A stretch of DNA of 64,000 nt from Leuctra nigra. Taxonomy: Eukaryota > Arthropoda > Insecta > Plecoptera > Leuctridae. Both the position numbers and the translations under genes were made by a program. Positions 32,301 through 42,254 of the stretch are shown one piece after another. Under the pieces are notes generated by a model, which saw nothing but the letters and a program-made list of their open reading frames with translations, made no database searches and was not told where the DNA came from. The stretch is taken from positions 3,782,001 to 3,846,000 of the forward strand of contig OW203762.1 of NCBI GenBank assembly GCA_934045905.1, given 5' to 3'. How positions within the stretch are numbered: the first letter of the stretch is position 1; each line of letters begins with the position of its first letter.

Positions 32301-35300
32301 TGAAACAACGAAAGATCCCAAAAACTACCTGTCTAGCCGTCATAAACCATTTTACTGCCAGTAGGTAGGTATCTGTTTTTCTGAGATTTAATTTTATTGT
32401 TTTTGTAAGTATTTTTTTTCATGTTTTATTTCATAATTTCATATTTATAAGGTTAGCAAGAAAGATTTTTTAGCTAAGAAACAAACTACTTGTTTCAGTT
32501 TGTTTACAAACATGTACGTACTGCTATTCTTACCTATAAAGTGAAATTGAAAACTCGATCAAAATCATCTATGTTCCACTTGTCAAATACATTTTTGTCA
32601 GAATGAGTCGGTAATATGATTTGATTGAAAACTTGTAATGTCATTGGGCAATAGCAATTCGCATAATATAATGTTCTTATTACCTGTGTGACAGAAGTTG
32701 CTTGTGCGTCGTAAATCGTTCAGGAAGGTCGCATCCATGATGACTTTCGATATCGTTTGGTAGTCTCTGGAGTTGGGAACAATCCATCTCGTTGCAGCGG
32801 CGGCCTCAGCTGATATCTCGGGATGTTCACACTTGTGGAACTTAGATTTCCCTTCCCAAGTATGGACATTTGTCATGTGCTTCAGGGAACTTGTAAATTT
32901 TTCCACCAGCATGTCATCATCGCCGCCGCAGGACTGCGCTGACCACCACAGATGATTGTTTAGCCTTGATTTCCAGGATGAAATTGCTGGGGAAAATTTT
33001 TCGATGGCTTTTATACGTTTGGCCAAGCTTTTTGCCATGTGCCAAACGTCGAACTCGTGGCGAATTTCTTTGTGTTGTTGTTTCATCACGAGTCCTATAC
33101 CCCGGTGGCGATCGGAAATAAACAGTTCAATTTTTATCATTGAAGTCAAATTTTGTAAGAGCATCTCACACGCGGCTTTCTCGAGGTCACCAATCGTCTG
33201 TTTTCTTTGCAGAACCATGAAGTCGATGACTTTATTGTTGGCAACGTTCATGACGGAGTATGTGACATATTTCGCGCAATATCCGGGTGAATCGTATTGT
33301 CCGTCACCAGACAGCCTAATATTGCTCATTTCGTGTGACATGTTGAAAATCTCTATCTCTCGCTGGGTGTTCCATGTGTTTATAATTGCAGGTTGAATGA
33401 ATGTTCTGACTATCCTGTAGTAAGTCACCTCCGACATGAAATGTAACTTGAGTGCATTTGCGAAAGAGTTGAACGCTTGAAAGCTGACACCACATGTGTA
33501 AATTGCAGCCGCGATGTTGATTGATCCCAGAAATTTTTGTCGACTCTTTTCTTGTGACCTCCAGTTGTATTCGTGATTGTCAATACATTTTGTTGTTACA
33601 GTCAACATTGCGCCCCTCATGCTTTTTTCAACAGAAATAACTTTTTTGCCACAAATTTGGCATACATGAAACAATAGTGCCAAGCATTGCCAGAACACAA
33701 GGAACACATTAGATGTTGCTTTGTCTTCGATTTCATTCTCGTCAACATCACTCTCACAGTCAGTGTCCGAGTCTGAATCATCGACGCTATCAGCAATGAA
33801 CGAATCATCTAATTCGTCTTCAGTTTCAAAGTCTTCCACGTAATCCACGATGTTCCTCGTTCGCCTGGGTGTTGTGTCGAAGTTTCTATTGTTGTACGGC
33901 GTTGAAAATTGATACAAAGTCTCTGTTCCGAGCTCACATTGAGTGCCATTGTCTACATAAAGCGGTCCATTGTCAGCGTTGTTACTCACATGTGTGCTGT
34001 CAGTTACCTCCACAGCAATCTTGCTTGTCGATGGCTTATTGATATTGTCGATGGCTTGATAATCAGAATTGATCTTTCTCTTTCGACAGACAGGATGATC
34101 GCGTTCGCGGGGGATTTCTTCTAATAGTTGTGATTTCTCTTTGTTTTTTAGGAACTCGGATTTACGTCGCTTTGGTGGTGTTACACTATGCTGATTGGTC
34201 AAATTTAGGGATGGTACAGCCGATGACTTCAAGTATTGTTTATACACAGGACCGATGTTCAGTTTACTCTTTGGTTCAAAATCATCGTCCAAGAAATGAA
34301 TTGAACAAACAGTAGTATAGTCGCTAGGTATAAACTTGTCTCGATTGATTTTATGTAGCCATTGTTTATATAATTCAGGGTTCTTAATTTTATTTGGAAA
34401 TTTGTGAAACGATACTTTTGCACTTTTTATATTGTTGTTATGGCATTTATACACACAACAATGTTGAACCATTTTAAATCACTGTCACACTAAAATAAAT
34501 AACTATTTGCTACACACGTTCAGGTGCCCGTCATAGAATTATAAGTGTTTTATTATACCTAATTGTCTTCTCACACAACTAATAAGAAAGAAATCGTACG
34601 ATTGACATACTATATTGTTTTTACACACGAATAACACACAATAAAACAACTCAATAATATATAAAACGAAAAAAAATTGAACTTTCTCAAACAGTACTAG
34701 TATGCATGTATAAAATAATGAATAAACACATAAAACATACTGATTAGTGATTACTGAAAAGCACACACTGAATATTCACACTTTATTGACTTGTGAACAA
34801 AGCGGGCTAAGAGTCAGGACTGAGCTGATTTTGAGGGAAGGTCCAGAAAACTGGGAAGGCTTTGAATAGACCGGACGGAGCAGGTAGCGCCATACCAGTT
34901 GTGACGTAGGATGGGGGGCGAGCGCGAATGTTGTTTTAGGACCCTTCCGATTTTTTTTGGATTTTTTCTTCTTCTTAGAATATGTTCTAATAATGCAATA
35001 AACTAATTAGCCAAGTTTCCTGAAGATGACAGTACCACTTTAAAAACCTGTTTATTTTTTCAGGTGGTGTCCTGCGGTCTTATCATTAGGGAACCACAGC
35101 CATGGCTTTGTGCGAGCCCAGATGGAATTGTTGTAATTGAAGGGAAAGTACAGAGACTTTTAGAAGTGAAGTGTCCTTACAAATGTTCAAAACTTCCAAT
35201 TGTTAATGAAGACGGAACATCAAACGTAGTGTACATTGCACAATCAGAAAGAGGTACATATGTTTTAAAAGAGAGCCACATTTATTTCACTCAGGTGCAA

Positions 35301-35474
35301 ATGCAGCTGTATTGTACAGGTTTGAATGAGTGTGATTTTTATGTATATTCACCCAAGCAAGCAATCACTGTTAACGTAAAGCGCAACAATGAATTTTTAA
35401 TGAATATCATCAGGAAATTGGAAGAGTTTTATTTTGTCAATTATTTGCCAAGTCTTGTAGAAAAATATAAGTGA
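29380..35474 (+). CDS. SWIM zinc finger plus YqaJ-type nuclease, 3 exons, about 470 aa
   Basis: Exons are 29380-29601, 29982-30761 and 35064-35474. All junctions are GT/AG and phase 0 (donors CAA/GTAAGT and AAG/GTTAGT; acceptors TTTCAG and TTTTTTCAG). Residues 86-98 give a SWIM zinc finger, CTC...RCKHIG (C86, C88, C96, H98). Exon 3 encodes the YqaJ/lambda-exonuclease fold: ASPDG (D354), LLEVKCPY (E368, K370) and TQVQMQLYC, the expected D-(E-x-K)-Q catalytic set. The protein should be a metal-dependent DNA nuclease with a nucleic-acid or protein-binding SWIM module. No stop or frameshift is seen. The second intron is 4.3 kb because it hosts another transposon. An in-frame upstream ATG at 29348 would add about 11 residues. 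Confidence 0.8.
31202..31747 (+). CDS. P2X7-intracellular-domain-like cysteine-rich protein, 181 aa
   Basis: The single-exon frame begins MSEIRPYLFEPKL. After a short charged segment it shows RVGNTLWCKCGLCCAMTSAT followed by ESICCHH. The pattern WCxCGxC...E..CC is that of the P2X7 receptor intracellular (ballast) domain, found in many invertebrate stand-alone proteins. A predicted helical and basic middle (VWRHIAYKQFVCWI) and an acidic C-terminus (EEDGVYVGF...PDYFD) follow. There is no membrane segment, so it is not a channel. It lies inside the TTAA-bounded element, convergent with the transposase, so it is likely transposon cargo with an unknown role, perhaps DNA or zinc binding. The start was chosen for the family-like MSEIRPY N-terminus; an upstream in-frame ATG at 31160 exists. 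Confidence 0.7.
   Translation: MSEIRPYLFEPKLSVQQQQTIEDKRVANRKRADELEGRVGNTLWCKCGLCCAMTSATESICCHHSQTMQNLIQDDCITQHTSFASVAHNIDILIMAKHKFIAETKCKETKLKFQSGSNRVWRHIAYKQFVCWINAWESLGKNRRIVIPACVINSIRDEFPEEDGVYVGFKAAEGEEPDYFD
31824..34472 (-). CDS. Kolobok-type THAP transposase, 2 exons, about 719 aa
   Basis: Exon 1 is 32684-34472 and exon 2 is 31824-32194, joined in phase 1 (donor ACAG/GTAATA, acceptor CCCATAG). Residues 1-90 form a THAP zinc finger: MVQHCCVYKCHNNN with later W and CSIHF, i.e. C2CH. A long acidic linker (DDSDSDTDCESDVDENE) follows. The catalytic part has CQICGKKV, LSGDGQYDSPG, FISDRHRGIG, HEFDVWHMAK, NHLWWSAQSCGG and KCEHPE, the set of Asp, Arg-His and NHxWW motifs typical of Kolobok transposases. 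Exon 2 adds ALESYHNERLKYLPKR and HFSYDGM. No lesion is seen, so the gene may still make protein. Confidence 0.8.
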
Positions 35475-36252
35475 AGTAATTGCTGAAAATTTTCATTTAG
35501 GAAAGTCAACTTTACAACTGGACTAGGCTAGGTTTTACGCACTAAGATAAAATGATACAATGAATAACGGCTCATTTCAGCTTGCTATTGGCTTGATCAG
35601 TTCTTATTGAACGCAGATATTGAGGATTTGCAAACCTGTCCTGCATTTGCAACAAATTCCATACTTTTTAAGAATAATATTATGTTGATTGCAGCATTCG
35701 GATGTAGTTTTTGTTTCCATCAGATTATCATATTTAATGATAATTTGTAGAGTATTGATTATTAGTTTCAACAATAAATATTGTATTAATAATTACAATG
35801 TTGACAATGGAATAGTCAATGTCATGGCCAATAACTTTTAATTTGAGATCACAAAATGTTTAAATAACAATTATTTTTGCAACAGATGTCCTACTTTTTA
35901 GGAATAATATTAGGTAGGTACCTAGTAGGTAAGTTGATTGCAAGGCTGTTGGATTCAGATGTAGATTTTGTTTCAATCATCACAAAATCATGTCTAATAA
36001 TTTGAAGAACATTGATTTTTAGTTTCAACAATAAATATTGCATTAATATCACACTGTTCATGGAAGAGTCATTCGCATTACCTCATGCCCCATTACGATA
36101 TCACAAAATATTGAAATCACAGTTAATTGTTGACAATCACAGTTATTAGATTATAGGTAGGTAGTTCTCATTAAATTTCCTACTACAGAGCTAGATTAGA
36201 TTTAATGCAGAATTAAAATTGCATTGCATCAATAAAATTACACTTAATTGGT
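35475..36252. other. AT-rich 3' region between the convergent genes
   Basis: A block including TTTCAACAATAAATATTG is directly duplicated (near 35766 and 36022) with surrounding similarity from about 35650-35820 and 35885-36060, indicating an internal duplication of about 250 bp. No exons. Confidence 0.5.
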
Positions 36253-36372
36253 AAGAAGGTGTTCGACATCATCGAACACTACTTCGGGTCGGAGGAGGAG
36301 GACGCCAGAGTGGCGCCAGCAGTTGAAGCCGAGTCGCATCAGTTCGCCTTCAACGCGGACCAGTCGGTATAG
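36253..36372 (+). other. GC-rich exon-like coding fragment
   Basis: Forty codons read KKVFDIIEHYFGSEEEDARV then AESHQFAFNADQSV and stop. Third positions are mostly G or C (GTG TTC GAC ATC ATC), unlike every neighbouring transposon gene. This looks like the C-terminal exon of an ordinary cellular protein, captured or retroposed, but I cannot name it. A weak acceptor (GGTAAG) could precede it. It sits between the two convergent genes of the candidate ISL2EU-like element. Confidence 0.35.
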
Positions 36373-37863
36373 CGGGTAATCTGGTGATATCACCACGAAG
36401 CGCCAATCGATTTGCTGCTTGTCATTGATAGTTTATTCCTTTTCAAAATCACTCCCGGTCTTCCTTATTATTGGCAACTGCAGATTAGCCAAGACACAGC
36501 ACATTCTTACTATGTCATCAATATGGGGAAATAATTCTGTGCTGACCTTTTGGAGAATGTTGTACACTTTGACTCGCTGTATCATTCGCTCAACGTGGAT
36601 GCGAACACTAGCCACACGGTACGTTTCCGCAACTTCTTCTTCACAAAATCGACCATTGTATAGGAATGGCGGCATAACTATGACAACATGTTTGTCTTCG
36701 AGCGTACTTTTTATTCCTGGAAATCCTTTGTCTGCCATGACCTCATCTCCAGGCTCCAGAAGATCCAATAAGCCACTGTCGACTGTGATGGAACTGTCGC
36801 TGGTGCGCCCTCCATAGCACTTGGATAGAAAGCTCACCATCCCGCTCGGGGTGATTCCTATCAAAAACTTCATGGTAAAATTACTTTTATAGTTCGAATA
36901 GAGATAGATTCTTTTATCAACTTCTTTTGGCTGCCCAACTCTAATTTCAGAGCAATCAATTATTACCCTACAGTTAGGGTAATTTGCCTTGAAGGATTGT
37001 GGCATTGTATGCAGCACTGATGGCATACTTGGCCAGAACACGAAGTTGCTCATTCTTTGAGTCAATTGAGACAGCACAGTTTTAAAAATTGATGACACTG
37101 TTGTGCGATGAACTCCAAATAGGACACGAAGCGCCGAGTAGGTAAAACCCATTTTCATTTTCATTAGGAAAATTAATAATCTGTTCTCCTTGTCAACTTT
37201 TCTGTCATTCAAACTTGGTAAATATTTTAACATGAGGTTGAACACTGGCATTGTAACACCTGCTAGGTCATGCAAAGCAGATTCGTCATCCAACAAAGAT
37301 GTATAACCATGGAAGCCGGGACACCGTGACAAATTTCCTGTGGTAACACCGACCGATACTGCGGCATCCACCATCTTCGGCTTCGGTACGACCTTGCACT
37401 CGCAAATGTTTATAGACACACACTTTCCACATTGTGGGACTATTGCCAAGACTGTCTGTGTACTGGCATCTACCATCTTTGGTTTAACTGGAGTAGCTGG
37501 CAAGAGTTCATGGGGTAGGATGTCTTCTTCAGTGTCTGGCGGAGGAAATACAGTTGGTTCGGCTGTATGATGCTTTGAAGTGGTTGTGCGGCTAGCAATT
37601 GTTCTTTTCTTCTGTCTATTAATCCTATTAATTTGGGAATCTGTAAAAGTTTTTTTTTATACTTGGCTGGGAAAATTGATGGATGATATGATGGGTCTAT
37701 TTGATCGGATGATTTAGCGTTCCCAACAAAATGCGAGCTGCAAATACGGGAGTGTGCAGTCGGATGCCATAGTGTTCCATTAGGGCTGTAAACAAATAAG
37801 TACACCTTAGTATTGGATGTCTTGGAAACATGAGTAGAACAACTAGGACCTAGATCCTTTAAG

Positions 37864-38247
37864 AGGCAAACGGAAGCGAACGGGAATCGCACGGTTCGTC
37901 AGAGCGTTTTTTTGAAATTTTGTCTTCCCACTAAATAATTTTAAAAATTCAGATAGTAACGACCCATTACAGCCTAAAAGACTAAATAATGCCGCACACT
38001 GGAGTTCATTATGACCTCTGGTTCCACCTCAAAGTGTTAAATACGATTATTTCACTAAAAATATTGTATTTAAGTTGAGGTCGAACCAGAGGTCATAATG
38101 AACTCCAGTGTGTGGCATTATTTAGTCTTTTAGGCTGTAATGGGTCGTTACCTACTATCTGATTTTTTTAAATTATTTAGTGGGAAGACAAAATTTCAAA
38201 AAAACGCTCTGACGAACCGTGCGATTCTTGTTCGCTTCCGTTTGCCT
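37864..38247. mobile_element. 384-bp foldback element, arms about 175 bp
   Basis: AGGCAAACGGAAGCGAAC at the left pairs with its reverse complement at the right. Pairing continues through GCACGGTTCGTCAGAGCG, TTTAGTGGGAAGACAAAATT and CTCCAGTGTG to a loop of about 30 bp near 38042-38070. The arms differ at only a few sites. It sits in the intron of the THAP/DDE_4 gene. No coding capacity. Confidence 0.9.
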
Positions 38248-38384
38248 TTTTAGACCCATTGAATGCGATTTTCATATTTGATGATTATCGTATTTTTTCC
38301 CTGAAGACGTAGGTAAGACCTATATACTACTTGCCATAAATTAACAAATTAAGTGTAAATTAGGTGCTATGGGGTAAAAATAAC

Positions 38385-38500
38385 AGATAACAAGGTAGGT
38401 ACCTACCTAATCTGAAGAATAAAGATCAAATTTAATGACGTGCCTAATTTTAAAAATAGTAGGTACCTATCTACCTACTAGGTAGGTTTATTATTTTTTA
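38385..38500. repeat. Cluster of TAGGTACCTA palindromes
   Basis: AGGTAGGTACCTACCT and AGTAGGTACCTATCTACCTA occur within 100 bp. Similar motifs are scattered at 35915, 47158, 47470 and 48290. Confidence 0.7.
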
Positions 38501-38931
38501 ATAATAAAATAATCTGCAGAAACTTTCTTAATTATACCTTTGTTCAGAATGGCGAAGTAATAAAATGTTACTATTAATATAGTAATACTCACTTCTTTCT
38601 GTTGACTAATTTTATCCATGAATTCTTCCTGTCCACTTCCCATGGCCTAGAGGGAAAGGTATAAAACTTGACGTCCCGGCCAGTATTTCCGCAACGATTA
38701 TAACATCCAACAACACAACAATTATTGTTGGACCTCCTTCCAACCTCCGGCACATTTTCTGCCATAGTTAATTACTTTAAAAGTGAAAATTACGTCTACA
38801 AAATATGCACGATTAGCACAGTCAACATTCAAAAATAGCCGCCATTTCCCACAAGTAACGCACGTTTTGTCCGCTACGAGCGCCACGGGTATGAACTCAC
38901 GGCGCGTATAGGAGCTTTTCGATCTAGCCCG

Positions 38932-39300
38932 GTGATGACCAGCCTGTACTGCGAGTCTGGGGAGCCGCCACTAGATATCAGGCGAAGATATCTCCTCTGC
39001 TGCAACGTGTCGAAGCTTAAAGCTACGACTACGCATCCAACATACGGCACCATCTTCCGCCCAGCATACGAGCTGACTTACTTAAACAGGCCAACGGTCA
39101 CGAGACCTGAAGCTATAAGGTGGAGCGAGCTGCTTCAAGAAACTGACTTCTCTCTGCCTACCATTCAGCAGATTGGAGTCAGCGAGGTAGCTCCTTGGAC
39201 TGTGCCCAGACCTAAGTGCCTTTTGCATCTGACACAGTTCCCCAAGACAACGACTCCACCTGTGATGTATCAGCAAATGTTTTTATTGCTTAGATTAGAT
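38932..39300 (+). pseudogene. LINE C-terminal fragment
   Basis: The frame reads GEPPLDIRRRYLLCCNVSK then HPTYGTIFRPAYELTYLNRP. It resembles the post-reverse-transcriptase region of Jockey/R1-type LINEs, where a G-xPL(D/E)xRR motif starts the block that precedes RNase H. Only about 120 codons remain. An unrelated minus-strand retroelement tail, (TTAGA)n, abuts it at 39286-39305. Confidence 0.4.
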
Positions 39301-39329
39301 TAGAATATTTTGGTTTAACCCTTTCATGG

Positions 39330-39555
39330 GCAAAACCGCGCCGCGCAGCGAATTTTTTGAAATTTCGACTTTTAAGAGGCAGTTTTGAGCATATTGAGCT
39401 AACTTGCAGCGGTCGCCAACCTTTAGGACCTCGCGGACCACTTATGACAATTTTATATCTCGCGGACCACTCAGGCGCGTAAAATACGTGTGCCGGGAAA
39501 TACGATAAGTGAGGGAGACAATGGGGGGTCTGGGGGGAGGGCCCCCCAGTAATAA
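39330..39555. repeat. Fragments of hAT-like noncoding ends
   Basis: GCCGCGCAGCGAATTTTTTG resembles the repeats at 41108-41400. CAGCGGTCGCCAACCTTT at 39408 is a typical hAT-type inverted-repeat start. GGGGGTCTGGGGGGAGGGCC at 39523 recurs at 40868. Confidence 0.5.
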
Positions 39556-40688
39556 GCGGGATAGCGGCTTTGATGGCGATGCAAAATCGCTGAAATAATG
39601 ATCCTGGCATCAGGGTGCATAGAAATTATTTTGTTGATCAATATATTGTATTTATGGGAAATGTCTGAAGGACTGTCATGTTTCCCAATATTGTTAGTTC
39701 CTAAATGTAAAATTATAGTTTTGTTATGTCGAATTAAATTTTGAAAAAAGGGTATTTCTGTCACGGTCTCTACAGCCAGAGAAGCTGTGGCATGAGATTT
39801 GTGGCAGCCTCTCCTGCAGTTACTTAACTTGTGAATCTCCTATAAGAAGAGCCATCTTCACTTCAGTCTATCTGCAGTTGTATCTTGACTGTGTATCTTC
39901 TTTCTGCATATAAAGAACAAATATTGACACCAAGTATGTAAGTATGGTCAGTGACAGGCAAAGATGAGACTGCGCTAGTATGGGCTTCCCTATACCTGGC
40001 AATGCTAATGTTCTTCTTTGCCTGTCACCGACCTTAGGTATGTAGGTAGCGTAACTTTTCAATCAAAATTAGAAACGTCAGAATACTAGAATACTGAGGG
40101 TACTGCGAAAAGTACAGGCAGTGTCGCCAATTACATAATGTTGTTGCACACACAGACACACACACCCACACACACATTACGAATTATTTCTTGAAATTTC
40201 TTAAAATGTAAAATGTTTTATTTCTTAACATGTAAGAATAATTCTCAACCAAAATTGTAGGTAAGTTACTTATTACAATTTCACTGAATCCAATCAAAAT
40301 ATTAATTTGCACACCTTAGTAGTACTAATTCCGAGCTATTTTGAGTATTGATAGACATTTATTTAATCGGTTGTTACTTTTACGGCCAATGAGAGATAAA
40401 AAAATAGCGTTTGGAGAAATCATATTTTAAGGACTTACCGCAGTATTTTCAAATAGATGGCCAAAACAAACGCGCCAAAATCACATTTGCGATCAAGCCG
40501 ACGTAAATTCAAATAAAGAACGCCAAGGACGGTCTCGACGCGAGTTCTTAAATCTGACTTCTTCTCTCTTTGGATGTCATGGCCGCGGAAGCAGGATGGA
40601 TGGAGGTGAACTCTTGCGCTCGTCACTGGCCGGGAGGTCCATGGCCGCGGAAGCAGGATGGATGGAGGTGAACTCTTGCGCTCGTCAC
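39556..40688 (-). mobile_element. SGNH-esterase retroelement, copy 2
   Basis: It is colinear with 21045-22200 (IPFFQNLIRHNKTIILHL, GTNNIGKHDSPSD). Here block III is the more canonical LHLGTNN, and the frame continues HPDARIIISAI. The CA tract is short and interrupted (40147-40176). The 62-bp monomer array is reduced to under two units and is cut at 40688 by a hAT-type terminus. Confidence 0.7.
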
Positions 40689-42254
40689 CAGTGGCGTGCC
40701 GAACCTCTACAAATTTTGGGGCATTTTGTTTTGGGTGGACCACCCACCCCGCCCAGGCACTAGGGTAAATAGGGAAAAGGGGCTGGGAAGGTAGTAAATA
40801 TTCAATGAAAATGGTCAAGTCACCCAAAATACGATATCGTAAGGAAAAGGTGCTGTTCAGGGCATCAATGGGGGGTCTGGGGGGAGGGCCCCCCAGCAAC
40901 ACGCGGGTTCGGGCCGCGCAGGCCCGGGAAAATTTTGAATTTCAAGAATGAAATAGAGCCATTTCTATGCGTTTTGGACTTCAAATTTCAGCGATTTTGA
41001 TCACCTAAAATTGCTAGTTCACGAGTGGAAATTTAGTTTCAAAGTATTGGTTTCCATATTGTATCACCAAAGTTTGCATTATGGACGGATATTGACAATA
41101 AAATTGCCCCGCAGTGATAGTTTTGAAATTCAGCCCTCTCAGACAGACTTAAAATGATGTTGGGTCATAATTATTGAAAAGTGAAAAATAGTTAATTTTG
41201 TTAAAAATTATTACATTGAAAAATGCCGCGCAGCGATTTTTTAAATTGCAGCTCTCTTTGGCAAGTTCAAAATGATTTTGGTGGCGTACTTATTCATTAA
41301 AAACGTCATTGTCTATTTTATTTAAACACTGCCCACAGGAAAATGCCGCACAGCAAATGATTTGAAATTTCAGCTTTGTTTGGCAAGTTCAAAATGATTT
41401 TGGGGCATACTAATTGAGTAATTGATGAGAAACGTGAATTATCCATTTTGTATCGAGAAAATCCAATACACATTTCTATTTATTCATTTTTATTTAGTTA
41501 AATCATGAAATTATTGAATAAAAGATGAAATGTCAGTAATTGAAATTTGTGTCAAATTAACAATTAAATGAAATACAATAATACTTATTGCACAAGCAGG
41601 TTATCAGAAAGGATTACCAGTTATTATTCTGCATGGAGGAAAGGAAAGTGTTAGATACAATTACTTATTAATTTGCAGCAACTGAGCAGAGTTTGTAATA
41701 TTTTATTATATAATTTGAATATTTATTGAGCTTGAATATCTATTTGCGATAAATTAGTGTGTTATTATAATATTATTATAAAAATTCATTGCGGTAACTG
41801 GTAAGTATTCTAAAGACTCATAAACACTATATTTTTTGTACATTATTATGTATAATTGTAAATATTATTGTAATTAAAGGTAGGTATAACATAATCATAT
41901 AAGAGTAACATTCCAAAATATACTCTATACCTTTCAGGCGCATAGAAATAACTTTCATCGTGTGAGCGAAATTTCGACACTAAGAGGGAAAAGCCCGCCC
42001 CCCAGTTCTAGCCCCGCATGGCGATTTTTACAATTTAAAACATTTAAAAGTGGTTGGCTCTAAAATGTACCTACTAAGTACTAATTAAATCAAAGAACAA
42101 TGTAATTGTTGTTCCCCAGAGTTAGTTTTTGTTTTCCGAATTTAAACAATGTAATAGTGATTCTGGGACGCTTCACGCTAAACTTCAAATTTTGTGTTCC
42201 AGATTGCTCAGGTTCTTCCTACGAGCCTACATGCTACTCTTTATTCCGTTAAAT
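40689..42254. mobile_element. 3' flank of the hAT element, with candidate TIR
   Basis: CAGTGGCGTGCCGAACC at 40689 is a hAT-like inverted-repeat start. A noncoding region with degenerate repeats of about 118 bp follows, each carrying GCCGCGCAG(C/T)GA...GAAATT(T)CAGC and AAGTTCAAAATGATTTTGG (41108, 41224, 41345). It lies downstream of the hAT transposase stop at 42255. The matching right end was not found in the window. Confidence 0.45.

Larger units (their letters stand above)
30841..35039. mobile_element. Kolobok-like DNA transposon, TTAA-bounded, 4.2 kb
   Basis: It lies wholly within intron 2 of the SWIM-YqaJ gene. TTAA flanks it at 30837-30840 and 35040-35043, the target used by Kolobok elements. 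The ends AGGAGACCTTACATCTT and (reverse complement) AGTGGTACTGTCATCTT are imperfect inverted repeats. It carries two convergent genes 77 bp apart: a THAP transposase on minus and a P2X7-intracellular-domain-like protein on plus. The insertion sits about 24 bp upstream of the exon 3 acceptor AG yet leaves the polypyrimidine tract intact. Confidence 0.6.
36433..38765 (-). pseudogene. THAP plus DDE_4 transposase (ISL2EU/Harbinger group), one frameshift
   Basis: Exon 1 (38593-38765) encodes MAENVPEVG and a THAP start, NCCVVGCYNRCG with FYTFP. Exon 2 (36433-37785) joins in phase after acceptor TTTACAG and completes the C2CH with RICSSHF. The DDE_4 domain shows HTH-like KENRLLIFLMKMKMGFTYSA, VIIDCSEI (D), VMADKGFPGI (D) and RIHVERMIQRVK (E). 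A run of nine A (37650-37658) separates two frames: THAP reads in one, the catalytic part in the other, and both stay open on their sides of the run. One base gained or lost there breaks the gene, unless it is a sequencing error. A foldback element occupies the intron. Confidence 0.75.
29285..38895. mobile_element. Candidate two-gene ISL2EU-like transposon carrying nested insertions
   Basis: A plus-strand SWIM-YqaJ nuclease gene (29380-35474) faces a minus-strand THAP-DDE_4 transposase gene (36433-38765). Just outside the two start codons the flanks share short blocks in inverted orientation: GTGGCGCTC, then TGTGGGAA, then TGGCGGC (left at 29296-29356, right as reverse complement near 38838-38890). 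This suggests one element of about 9.6 kb. ISL2EU-type elements are, as far as I recall, known to pair a DDE transposase with a YqaJ-like protein. Exact termini were not fixed. Nested inside are a Kolobok-like element (30841-35039) and a foldback element (37864-38247). Confidence 0.5.
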
